Below, piece after piece: positions 36,984 to 43,971 of a stretch of DNA of 43,971 bases. Each line of letters opens with the position of its first letter. Positions within the stretch are counted from its first letter, which is position 1. Under the pieces are notes generated by a model that was given only the letters and a program-made list of their open reading frames with translations, ran no database searches and was not told the origin of the DNA. This stretch comes from Brasilonema sp. UFV-L1 (lineage in GTDB: Bacteria; Cyanobacteriota; Cyanobacteriia; Cyanobacteriales; Nostocaceae), in NCBI RefSeq assembly GCF_012912105.1, contig NZ_QMEA01000309.1, positions 1 to 43,971 of the forward strand. Direction: 5' to 3'. A program made the position numbers and the translations under genes.

Positions 36984-39617
36984 GTGCAACCTTTCCCTTC
37001 GCCTCAACAAAATAAAGAGTGTGATACTGTAAGGGAATCACAACTCTCTTATTTATTGGCGCAGTGCGTACAGAGAAGTTTCTATATGTACTTGAGAAGC
37101 GCGTTTTGTAAAGTGCAAATAGGGCAGAGATTTCTGTTCGAGACGGGGGATGGCTTCCTGATTAGCGCTGACACAATCATATCGGAGCAAGAACGCGCAT
37201 CAAGTTGCAACTTCTCAATATTTGATCCGCAATTACGCATTCTTAATATCTTCCTCACTGAATTCCAAGCCCGTGGCGGAATCTTGATTCCAGCGAACTT
37301 ATTAGAAGATCCAGCAGCAGCCCAGACGACAGCGACAGCAGGAAGTGGTTTTACAGGAGATGGTGCAGCAGCGTTGGGGAGCAATTATCTCAAGACCCTT
37401 GAGGCGAAGTATGGAGCTTCTGACCTTTCTGGGCTAACCGCGCTAGGACAAAAAGCGTTGGCGGCGCTGGCAAGTGCAAATGTGCAAGCGTTCTTAAAAG
37501 CGATCGCAATTGCTGAGTTAGGAGAAGAAGCAGAGGCTAAAGGTGGATACGGGTACTTGTATGGTGATATTAATGGCAAAGAAAGTTTTGACCCAAGAAC
37601 GCTAACCACGCATCCTAAAAAGCGCGTCACCTCTGGCGGATATACTTCCTCAGCTACCGGAAAATTCCAAACAATGGACTTTGTGTGGGATGAGGAAGCA
37701 CCCCGTCTCGGGCTAAAAGATTTCAAGCCCATCTCACAAGAAATACTTGCAGTAGGTCGTCTTATCTATCGAAAAATTCTTGATTACGTGCTCAATGGGC
37801 AATTTGAGCAAGCAATTGTAGGAAATGGGGTATACAGCGCTCGTTATGAATGGGCATCTCTTGAAGGTAATCCCTACGGGCAAGGCACTTCAGGAGGTAA
37901 GCGTTCTACCTTCCTTGCAAATATCAGCAAGTTCCGTCAAGCAGCTTTAACCTCAGCTGCGCCAGTTGCTTCAACCGCGACACCCTTCGGGGAAGACCTC
38001 CGGTCTCGCTACGCTAACGGCAGTTCGGACTCGACGGGAACCGCCAAGACTCCGACTGCCTCACCTGTGAGTACTTCTACAACATCTCAATCATCCACAT
38101 CAACAACCACACCACAACCAAGTGGAGGAACAACCACAACGACCACGACAACCCCAAAACCAACAGAAAACGCGCAAGCACCCGCAGCGACACCAACATC
38201 AATAGACATCAAAGACGGAATTATTATCTCGATAGAAATGGGGTTCAGCGGTGGTGCAGAGTCTATCACTTCACAATTTCTGTTAACCGAGGTCAGAGGT
38301 TCCAATGATTATCCACATACTACCAGGATCGCAGGAAGACAATTAAGATATGTCATTGCTAAAGGTTCTAAACTTTCTAGTAGTAGCAAGACGTATAAAG
38401 TTAGACAAAACACGACAGTACGTCAAGTTGCAACTGAACTTGTAGAGAAGGTGGGCGGGACGCTTGGAGATGTGGCGGAAGGAGCAAATACAATCATTGA
38501 GAGTTCGTATCAAACAGAATCTGATTATGAGTATTTACTTAAGATTGCTAAGTCTCAAGGATTGTTTTTACGTTCTGATGCGGCAAAACTGGAGATTAAG
38601 GCACTAGAGCCATCGGATAAGACGATTACCATTAAGGCGATCGCACTTGCAACGGGTTCATCATGGGGGGATAGAGCATCAAGCGATCGCGTTCTTGATC
38701 CTCAAGACTCAGGAATCATCGCTCAGTTAACTCAACCTGTGCAGTTAGAAAAAGCAATCCCAGTCAATCAACCAACAAGTACAACAACAACCCCAACACC
38801 AGCAACAAATCTTAATACTAGTAGCACAACCGCAAATATAGCCACAGGTGGAGGAATTCAAGACCTCAAACAAAAGGCAGACGATTCCAAAGAGATTGGT
38901 AAGGGGTTTGAATCTACACTTAACATTAACTCTGTACTGATGCCTGAGATATTGCAGGCGCAGCCAGGACAAATTGTAAAGTTAGATAAAGACACAGGTT
39001 TAGGAGAGTCATTGACTCGTACTTATAGAGTGGGTGAAGTGCGACACTCTTATGTAGCAGGTGCAATCACATCTGTCCTCAATACATATTTACCCGTGAA
39101 AATAAAAGCGCGTCCCGTGGCTTCTGCACCATCTACAGGCACGGGTGGGGCTGTTAACACGTCAAACGTTTCTTTTAGTGGAAATTTCAGTGATAGCCCT
39201 AAAAAGGGTGATAGTATTGGCAATTTTCAAGTGACATCGCCTTATGGCTACAGGAGTGCTCCCACAGCAGGCGCATCTAGTTTCCATCAAGGTGTAGATG
39301 TGAGCATGGCAGAGGGAACACCTCTTTACGCTATCTGTAAGCCAGGTGAGACAATAAATGTACAGTACAAGCCTAATACTGGCGCGGGTGGCAATATAGT
39401 TGAATTTTCTTATGGAGGATGGATATTTCAATACATGCACTTAAGTAGTGGTTCAACAGGAACCTTTAAAGCAGGTGATATCATTGCTCACTCTGGAAAC
39501 ACAGGTGTTTCTACAGGCGCTCACTTGCATTTTGCTCAAAGAAAACCAGACCGTGAAACCATCCCACCACAAAGGGGCTTCATCTATTGGGCTATTACCG
39601 GGAAGCAACCGACATGA
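36984..39617 (+). CDS. baseplate hub protein with embedded muramidase and C-terminal M23 peptidase
   Basis: An 877-aa protein. Residues about 30-115 form the first hub domain (CKVQIGQRFLFETGDGFLIS). Residues about 165-300 are a lambda R/lysozyme-like glycan-cleaving domain: AIAELGEE with a candidate catalytic Glu, HPKKR, ATGKFQTMDFVW and a YGQG end. A Thr/Pro/Ser-rich linker (330-410) follows and contains an in-frame palindromic repeat. Residues about 410-660 are the late-control D-type hub (TTRIAGRQLRYVI, TVRQVATELVEKVGG, SDYEYLLKIAKSQGL). The C-terminus (about 750-877) is an M23 zinc endopeptidase with FHQGVD, YMHLSSG and HLHF. It would pierce the cell envelope and digest peptidoglycan during infection. 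The start is GTG with AGGGGA directly upstream; an ATG at 37086 is the alternative. Confidence 0.85.
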   Translation: MQPFPSPQQNKECDTVRESQLSYLLAQCVQRSFYMYLRSAFCKVQIGQRFLFETGDGFLISADTIISEQERASSCNFSIFDPQLRILNIFLTEFQARGGILIPANLLEDPAAAQTTATAGSGFTGDGAAALGSNYLKTLEAKYGASDLSGLTALGQKALAALASANVQAFLKAIAIAELGEEAEAKGGYGYLYGDINGKESFDPRTLTTHPKKRVTSGGYTSSATGKFQTMDFVWDEEAPRLGLKDFKPISQEILAVGRLIYRKILDYVLNGQFEQAIVGNGVYSARYEWASLEGNPYGQGTSGGKRSTFLANISKFRQAALTSAAPVASTATPFGEDLRSRYANGSSDSTGTAKTPTASPVSTSTTSQSSTSTTTPQPSGGTTTTTTTTPKPTENAQAPAATPTSIDIKDGIIISIEMGFSGGAESITSQFLLTEVRGSNDYPHTTRIAGRQLRYVIAKGSKLSSSSKTYKVRQNTTVRQVATELVEKVGGTLGDVAEGANTIIESSYQTESDYEYLLKIAKSQGLFLRSDAAKLEIKALEPSDKTITIKAIALATGSSWGDRASSDRVLDPQDSGIIAQLTQPVQLEKAIPVNQPTSTTTTPTPATNLNTSSTTANIATGGGIQDLKQKADDSKEIGKGFESTLNINSVLMPEILQAQPGQIVKLDKDTGLGESLTRTYRVGEVRHSYVAGAITSVLNTYLPVKIKARPVASAPSTGTGGAVNTSNVSFSGNFSDSPKKGDSIGNFQVTSPYGYRSAPTAGASSFHQGVDVSMAEGTPLYAICKPGETINVQYKPNTGAGGNIVEFSYGGWIFQYMHLSSGSTGTFKAGDIIAHSGNTGVSTGAHLHFAQRKPDRETIPPQRGFIYWAITGKQPT
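37981..38059 (+). repeat. in-frame palindromic repeat in the hub linker
   Basis: CACCCTTCGGG, GCTACGCTAACGG and GGGAACCGCCAAGAC match the repeat at 8572-8647 in order. It is translated as part of the flexible linker without changing frame. Confidence 0.6.
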
Positions 39618-40747
39618 CGGACATTCCACCCATCGACACTAAAACCACTTCAGATCTTGTCACCCTTGGACAAGAAAGGGCGCTTGCTGTAAGTGCAGGT
39701 AGATTAAATGATTTCAGCCCAGGCTCGCCCGTTCTCGCCATCCTAGAGGCAGTAGCAGTAGAGGGGACACAAATCATTACAACTGTCAACTCTCTAGGGA
39801 ACACTTTAGAAAGAAACCGTCTTTCTTTGTTCGGACTGGAAAGAAAACAAGGTAGCAATGCAGTTGGGACGATTGGAGTTAGGTTGGATGCCGTCTACGC
39901 CGATCCTTTTGTTCTTCCCCGTGGTTTTAGAGTTGTCATTAATGGCATCCAGTTTGAGACAACTGCTGATTTGGGAATTCCTGCTTATACTGACTATGGA
40001 ACTGTAGCGATAATATCTCTTACTTCAGGCTCACGTGGGAATATTTCACAACTGACTCCGGTGTCTTTTCCTAGTGTGAAGAGATTGGGGGCGATCGCTC
40101 TCACCGAAGCAACTAAAAACGGGCAAGACGCAGAAACAGAAGCCGAGTTTCAGCAACGTATTTATGGATTGCTTCGTCGCCGTGAAACCCTTATTAGCGA
40201 GGATGATTTTGAAGCAGCAGTAGTTGATTTTTTAGGAGTTGGTTCTACAGCGCTGGCAATTGGAAGATTGAAACCAGATAAGATTACTTATCAAAATGGG
40301 TATGTAGGAGTGTTTGGACTTAATGCAGACGGTAGCGCTTTAAGTACTGGACAACTTTCTGCACTGAGTGATGAGCTTAACCGTAAAGCTGCAATGGCAA
40401 CTATCACCGTCTGGACAATTGAAACTTTTACGGTTAATGTTGATGTGGTTGTTGGTATTCAATCAGGTGTGTTACCTGATGCGATCGCTTTATCTATTCA
40501 ACAAAATGTTAGAGACTTTCTTTTTCCTGGCAAGTTACCAGCAGGTGAGAGTGTTTATCCTAAAGCTCTAGAAGCGCGAATACAAGCAATTCCTGGGGTT
40601 GTTTTAGGGGTGATTGATGTTAAGCTCAATGGTTTTGCTATGCCTCAACCTATGCCGCATCTTTGGACGGTAGGTGTTTTAGGAATGTTGAAAGTTACAG
40701 TTGCTCTTAATGGTGGAAAGGGGCTATCTGTCAGTTTTAACTATTAA
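39614..40747 (+). CDS. baseplate J-like protein
   Basis: A 377-aa protein from ATG 39614 (ATGA overlap with the hub gene; a TTG at 39587 extends the frame but is less likely). LGQERALAVSAGRLNDFSPG, the beta-rich YADPFVLPRGFRVVI, TEAEFQQRIYGLLRRRETL and DDFEAAVVDFLGVGSTALA are characteristic of the gpJ family, a wedge protein of contractile baseplates. It is the last recognisable phage gene on this side; no tail fibre gene follows. The end of the phage region probably lies in the 46 bases before the patatin gene. Confidence 0.9.
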   Translation: MTDIPPIDTKTTSDLVTLGQERALAVSAGRLNDFSPGSPVLAILEAVAVEGTQIITTVNSLGNTLERNRLSLFGLERKQGSNAVGTIGVRLDAVYADPFVLPRGFRVVINGIQFETTADLGIPAYTDYGTVAIISLTSGSRGNISQLTPVSFPSVKRLGAIALTEATKNGQDAETEAEFQQRIYGLLRRRETLISEDDFEAAVVDFLGVGSTALAIGRLKPDKITYQNGYVGVFGLNADGSALSTGQLSALSDELNRKAAMATITVWTIETFTVNVDVVVGIQSGVLPDAIALSIQQNVRDFLFPGKLPAGESVYPKALEARIQAIPGVVLGVIDVKLNGFAMPQPMPHLWTVGVLGMLKVTVALNGGKGLSVSFNY

Positions 40748-40793
40748 GTATCAATAAATTTTTGCAACATAACTATCGCAATACTTATTAAAC

Positions 40794-41846
40794 TTAGTCA
40801 ATATGGAAATCATCATTATCTAATTCATCTATTACCTCATCTCGTTGCTTTCTAGCTTGATTTGCTATTTCATGAATATGGAGAGCACGAGCAACGCTTT
40901 CACAACAACGTTGAGTATCTTCATAACCTTGTTCAATCCAAGATTGAATATTATTAGCATCAAAGCCTATTAAGTCTTTTGCTAGACCTTGACGTTTTAT
41001 AAATCTTCCTGGACGAATTTCTAAAAGAGTGGTGTTTGGAAAAGCTTTTGAAAAAGCATTACGATCCCATAGACTGCCATCACTTAGATGATTGACAATA
41101 ACATGAGTACAATTTGCTAATTCAAGCAATGGAGTGATGGGAGTATTGCCTTGAACATTTTTTATACCTCCTTGACCACCATCCGAATAGAAATAGTTAG
41201 TTTCATTAACCTCAATCTGTTTAGCCTTAAATAGCAGGGGAATAGCAGCTGAAGCAAGGATGGCTACGCGTTGTTGAGTTCGCTCTAGGGATTGAATATG
41301 TAAAAATTCAGAATGTTGAGTATTAATTAAATTTACTGAAGCAAGAATTGCAGAAAATAAGTCATTCAAGCTACCTTGACTTCGATATACGGAAACGTAT
41401 AAAGGTAAACCTTTCTGAAGTTTTTCTAAGTCTAAATACCTGTCTAACAACTTATGGATAGGACTTTCGTCTCCCAAACCTACGTTTTCTGAAAATAGAG
41501 TCTGAAGATTGGCTACAGTTGATAATGCATCACTTGTTCCAGTTATTAGTGGAGCAATTTGACCAAGCAATATCCGACCAATGTAGTTAATTGTTTCTGT
41601 ACTATTAATCTTGATAGGACTATTAGCAGCAAGTGAGTTCCAAATTTCTTGTAAACGTGTTGACGCTATCTTGAGATTTGGTTCTGCTGCTACAACTGCA
41701 CCATTTAAAGCACCAATACTAGAACCAGCGACAGCATCAATTGAAATGTTCATATCAGCTAGGTATTTAATCACACCTACATGATATGCACCTCTAGCAC
41801 CACCGCCAGATAAAACCAAGCCTACTCGATAAGGTTTAGTAGTCAT
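40794..41846 (-). CDS. patatin-like phospholipase
   Basis: A 350-aa protein with the full catalytic set: oxyanion loop GGGARGAY (14-21), nucleophile elbow GSSIG (41-45, Ser43) and catalytic Asp in DGG (about residue 218). Patatin-like enzymes hydrolyse membrane phospholipids by a Ser-Asp dyad; bacterial members act in lipid turnover, virulence or as defence effectors. No signal peptide, so it should be cytoplasmic. It is convergent with the baseplate gene and lies beside an RdcB-like and a dynamin-like gene on the same strand, 400 bases away. No cyclic-nucleotide synthase is adjacent. Confidence 0.9.
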   Translation of the reverse strand: MTTKPYRVGLVLSGGGARGAYHVGVIKYLADMNISIDAVAGSSIGALNGAVVAAEPNLKIASTRLQEIWNSLAANSPIKINSTETINYIGRILLGQIAPLITGTSDALSTVANLQTLFSENVGLGDESPIHKLLDRYLDLEKLQKGLPLYVSVYRSQGSLNDLFSAILASVNLINTQHSEFLHIQSLERTQQRVAILASAAIPLLFKAKQIEVNETNYFYSDGGQGGIKNVQGNTPITPLLELANCTHVIVNHLSDGSLWDRNAFSKAFPNTTLLEIRPGRFIKRQGLAKDLIGFDANNIQSWIEQGYEDTQRCCESVARALHIHEIANQARKQRDEVIDELDNDDFHID

Positions 41847-41974
41847 TAGACCTCTTGGAAAAAAAATTATGGTATGCTCACTTGTCTGTGAAATTTTTAG
41901 ATAAGTTGGAAAGCTTGTTTATGCGGCTTTGTGGACTTCATAGTTATAAAGCCCAACAATCGTCTACTTTACAG

Positions 41975-42106
41975 CTAAGTAAGTTGGCACGATAAAACCA
42001 ATCTATGTTTAGTTTTGTAAAAACTATGGAATGACGTATTTTTAAGGTATTCCGGGGCTTTACATTTCGTTATATAGGTTGATTTTTTAACGCCGACTTA
42101 CTTAGC
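41975..42106. mobile_element. 132-bp MITE-like element
   Basis: Terminal inverted repeats of 15 bases, GCTAAGTAAGTTGGC at 41975-41989 and GCCGACTTACTTAGC at 42092-42106, differ at one position. The interior is AT-rich and non-coding. The right end lies exactly where the transposase fragment stops. Confidence 0.5.
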
Positions 42107-42220
42107 AGCATCTTGCAATACCTTGACCATTTCATCAAAAGTACGTCGTTGCACTCCAAACAAATGCTTTAACTCTCGATTCGACAGCCGTTTTGTTTGT
42201 TCATATTGTATAAGTATATT
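42098..42220 (-). pseudogene. N-terminal fragment of an IS5-type transposase
   Basis: The minus strand encodes RLSNRELKHLFGVQRRTF and then DEMVKVLQDAAK before TAA at 42098-42100. This is the helix-turn-helix start found in many cyanobacterial IS5-family transposases; the catalytic DDE part is missing. No ATG is visible upstream. It is a dead remnant. Confidence 0.55.
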
Positions 42221-42238
42221 GAATCAAGGTAGAAAGCC

Positions 42239-43228
42239 TTATTTTATACCATAAACTAATTTTGCAAGAGGTTTATTGTTGAACTGAATTCGTCTTTTGT
42301 TTTCAAACATTAAATGATTAATTGCGTGTTCTCCTGAAAAAACGCGAGGAAAATCATCAGGAAGTCCAGATTCAAGTAAGGCAGCATTTCTAATCGCCCA
42401 AGTAATAGGAGCAGTTTGTGGATCTGCCCAATTACTCAAATAGCTCAGTACTTCACGCGATTCTTCAGGTAAATTCTGAATGGGAGATAACCAATCTTGT
42501 GGAAGCATTAACTGAGAAACATCACCTCCTAAATCCTGTTTCATCTGAATCAAGGCTTTATTAACTAACTGCTCCATCAGTTGATGCACTTCGCTTGTTC
42601 CAAATTGGCTACGGCAGTAAGTTCCAAAGTAACCCCAGTAAAGTTCATCTATCACTATATAGAGTCGTACTAGAGGTGGATAGTTATTTAAGCGTTCTGC
42701 CTGCCATTTGTCAAACACTTGTGTTAAATGAGCGCTAGCTAATCTTCCAGCATTGACCTGTCGAATTTGAGATTCTAATTCAATCCGATGCTCACGAACC
42801 TGACTCTGCAATTGATAAACGTCTTGAGCAATCGCTTGCACATTTTTTGCTAGCTCGTTGTGTCGCTCTTGTAAGCGCATCACACCTGTACGGGTTTCTA
42901 CTAATTTACCTGCCAAGCGAGCAACAGCAATGTCACTTTCACCTTGATGGAGTTGAATATCCTGTAGCCAAACAGAAACTGTGTTGAGGCTAGTAGTTAT
43001 ATTACGGTCAATGATTTGTTGACGTTGTGCTGTCCTACCAGTGATGGAATCCCAGATTCTTGTGAAGAACTTATTGTTAGTTTGGTCACGGAATCGCAAA
43101 TGATCATCAAGAACCTCAAGACCGTTGACATAATCGACTATTGCTTTTTCTGTTAACTGAGGATGTAGCGTTCGCAGTTTATCCAGTGTAGTTGGGTTGT
43201 CTCCGTCATTCTGGTTAAATTCTCTCAT
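42239..43228 (-). CDS. RdcB/YjcZ-like family protein
   Basis: A 329-aa mostly helical protein (LDKLRTLHPQLTEKAIVDYV, then a coiled coil at about 95-160, and WGYFGTYCRSQFGTSEVH near 210). The pattern resembles proteins annotated as diguanylate cyclase regulator RdcB, the YjcZ-like family, which in enterobacteria lies beside the dynamin-like crfC gene. Here too it lies one base from a dynamin-like gene. This suggests a shared membrane or division-related role. The assignment is from memory of the family layout and the neighbour gene, not from a diagnostic catalytic motif. Confidence 0.65.
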   Translation of the reverse strand: MREFNQNDGDNPTTLDKLRTLHPQLTEKAIVDYVNGLEVLDDHLRFRDQTNNKFFTRIWDSITGRTAQRQQIIDRNITTSLNTVSVWLQDIQLHQGESDIAVARLAGKLVETRTGVMRLQERHNELAKNVQAIAQDVYQLQSQVREHRIELESQIRQVNAGRLASAHLTQVFDKWQAERLNNYPPLVRLYIVIDELYWGYFGTYCRSQFGTSEVHQLMEQLVNKALIQMKQDLGGDVSQLMLPQDWLSPIQNLPEESREVLSYLSNWADPQTAPITWAIRNAALLESGLPDDFPRVFSGEHAINHLMFENKRRIQFNNKPLAKLVYGIK

Positions 43229-43229
43229 A

Positions 43230-43971
43230 TCATTTCAAATTCTGCTTGATGGATTGAACATCCTGTCTGTGCAACTCTGCCCGTTCTTTCAATTCAATAA
43301 TTTGTTGCTTTAGCTCTTCCTTTTTTCCGGCACTCAGTTTATGATTGTCAATACTATCTTTCAAGTCTCCTCGGAATTTTTCAAGATAATCTTTTAAATC
43401 ATTGAAATAGTCGTCTAATAGAGGCTTGAGTTTTTTATTAAGTAAAACTTGGTTGTTTGTGCTTAGCTCTTGAATATTACTATCCAAACTTGTCAGCACC
43501 TTTTTACCGATACCTACCATATCAACAACGTAGTAACGTACCTCTTTTCGTTCTTTATAAGACTCGTATCCCCAATCATACTGACTGAAAAGACCACCAA
43601 AAAATCGCGATACACGACCCTGCCAAAAACCTTGGACTTTTCTAGATTTAGTTCTTGATATTGTTTCACTAGAGTTTTCTACGCTCGATAGCAAAAGTTC
43701 AGCAAAATCAATATCATTACCCTCAATATCTAACTCTGGGACATTAAATTGCAGTGAAAAACCTTTATCTTTTAACCGAATTTTCGCATTTTCTAGTATT
43801 TCTCCCACTCCATCTGTAATTGTTTGAGGAATTGTTTTTTCAAGGCTCTGTGATAAAGATTTTATTACTGATTCTAACTTTTTCATAGAATCATTGATAA
43901 TAGAACTAATCGTTTCATTATTGGACTTTGGACAAAAAAGGTTAGTTCGCGTATTATATTCGCGAACTAAA
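43230..43971 (-). CDS. C-terminal part of a dynamin-like GTPase, cut by the window edge
   Basis: The frame has no stop up to the window edge; ATG 43886 is internal and the segment before it (YNTRTNLFCPKSNNETISSI) reads as coding. About 247 residues are visible. The conserved block GFWQGRVSRFFGGLFSQYDW and long helices (LDDYFNDLKDYLEKFRGDL) fit the stalk or effector region of bacterial dynamin-like proteins of the CrfC type. The GTPase domain would lie outside the window. It is adjacent to the RdcB-like gene. Dynamin-like proteins bind and remodel membranes and some protect cells from phage. Confidence 0.6.
   Translation of the reverse strand, partial: LVREYNTRTNLFCPKSNNETISSIINDSMKKLESVIKSLSQSLEKTIPQTITDGVGEILENAKIRLKDKGFSLQFNVPELDIEGNDIDFAELLLSSVENSSETISRTKSRKVQGFWQGRVSRFFGGLFSQYDWGYESYKERKEVRYYVVDMVGIGKKVLTSLDSNIQELSTNNQVLLNKKLKPLLDDYFNDLKDYLEKFRGDLKDSIDNHKLSAGKKEELKQQIIELKERAELHRQDVQSIKQNLK

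Larger units (their letters stand above)
41847..42238. other. intergenic region with IS/MITE remnants
   Basis: Holds a small inverted-repeat element (41975-42106) and the fragment of an IS transposase gene (42098-42220). The left 120 bases carry no visible gene and may contain the patatin promoter. Confidence 0.55.

Noticed and set aside
26951-40747. Tailocin or extracellular contractile injection system
   Set aside because: The contractile tail genes alone could fit, but terminase, portal, scaffold and major capsid genes are present, so this is a DNA-packaging phage.
40794-41846. CBASS effector (CapV-type patatin)
   Set aside because: No cyclic-nucleotide synthase or CBASS accessory gene lies within the visible neighbourhood.
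1-43971. tRNA or rRNA genes
   Set aside because: No cloverleaf-type sequence or rRNA-like segment was recognised by eye; a tRNA scan was not possible.

Overview
The window looks like DNA from a filamentous, probably heterocystous (Nostocales-type), cyanobacterium. The highly iterated palindrome GCGATCGC occurs throughout, and palindromic repeats ending in GGAAACCGCCAAGAC, together with CAGTTAC-type repeats, resemble those of that group. Most of the window is one contractile-tailed (myovirus-like) prophage or phage-plasmid. Later insertions have broken it up. Both ends of the window cut through genes.

Layout. Bases 1-13200 hold early and DNA-metabolism genes: the 3' end of a possible recombination protein, a C5-cytosine methyltransferase, small orphan and membrane proteins, a membrane-anchored coiled-coil protein, a PD-(D/E)XK nuclease coupled to a DECH helicase, and a ParB-like/N6-adenine methyltransferase fusion. 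Bases 13244-16679 hold the terminase. The large subunit is a fractured gene: its two halves carry the halves of a split intein inserted at the Walker B motif, and a separate zinc-finger/HNH endonuclease gene lies between them. Bases 16677-24561 form a 7.9 kb segment bounded by 38-bp inverted repeats (33/38 identical). It holds a secreted protein, an NB-ARC/TPR STAND gene with an internal stop, the portal gene in reverse orientation, a DUF4351-type PD-(D/E)XK protein and a tyrosine recombinase. Bases 24597-34208 hold head and tail genes: scaffold, decoration protein, major capsid protein, connectors, tail terminator, sheath, tube, frameshifted chaperone, an inverted gp25, gpI, tape measure and a baseplate hub protein. 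Bases 34209-36983 hold an insertion with a TerB-like protein and a ParM/ParR-like segregation pair. Bases 36984-40747 hold a very large hub protein with two embedded peptidoglycan hydrolase domains, followed by baseplate J. Bases 40794-43971 look like host or cargo DNA: a patatin phospholipase, an RdcB/YjcZ-like protein, the C-terminal part of a dynamin-like protein, and a small IS/MITE remnant.

The terminase, portal and capsid genes together argue for a DNA-packaging phage rather than a tailocin. ParM/ParR and the ParB-like domain raise the possibility of extrachromosomal (phage-plasmid) maintenance. No lysis cassette, tail fibre, CI-like repressor, tRNA or CRISPR array was recognised.

Two unexplained non-coding families stand out. 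One is an interrupted palindrome of about 27 bp (half-sites AAGA[C/G]TG[C/T]) at about a dozen gene boundaries, in both orientations. The other is a leader motif, AGCGACAAAATCA, directly before four start codons. The fractured terminase gene and the possibly invertible portal segment are the most notable systems here. All family assignments come from reading motifs by eye; no database search was run.
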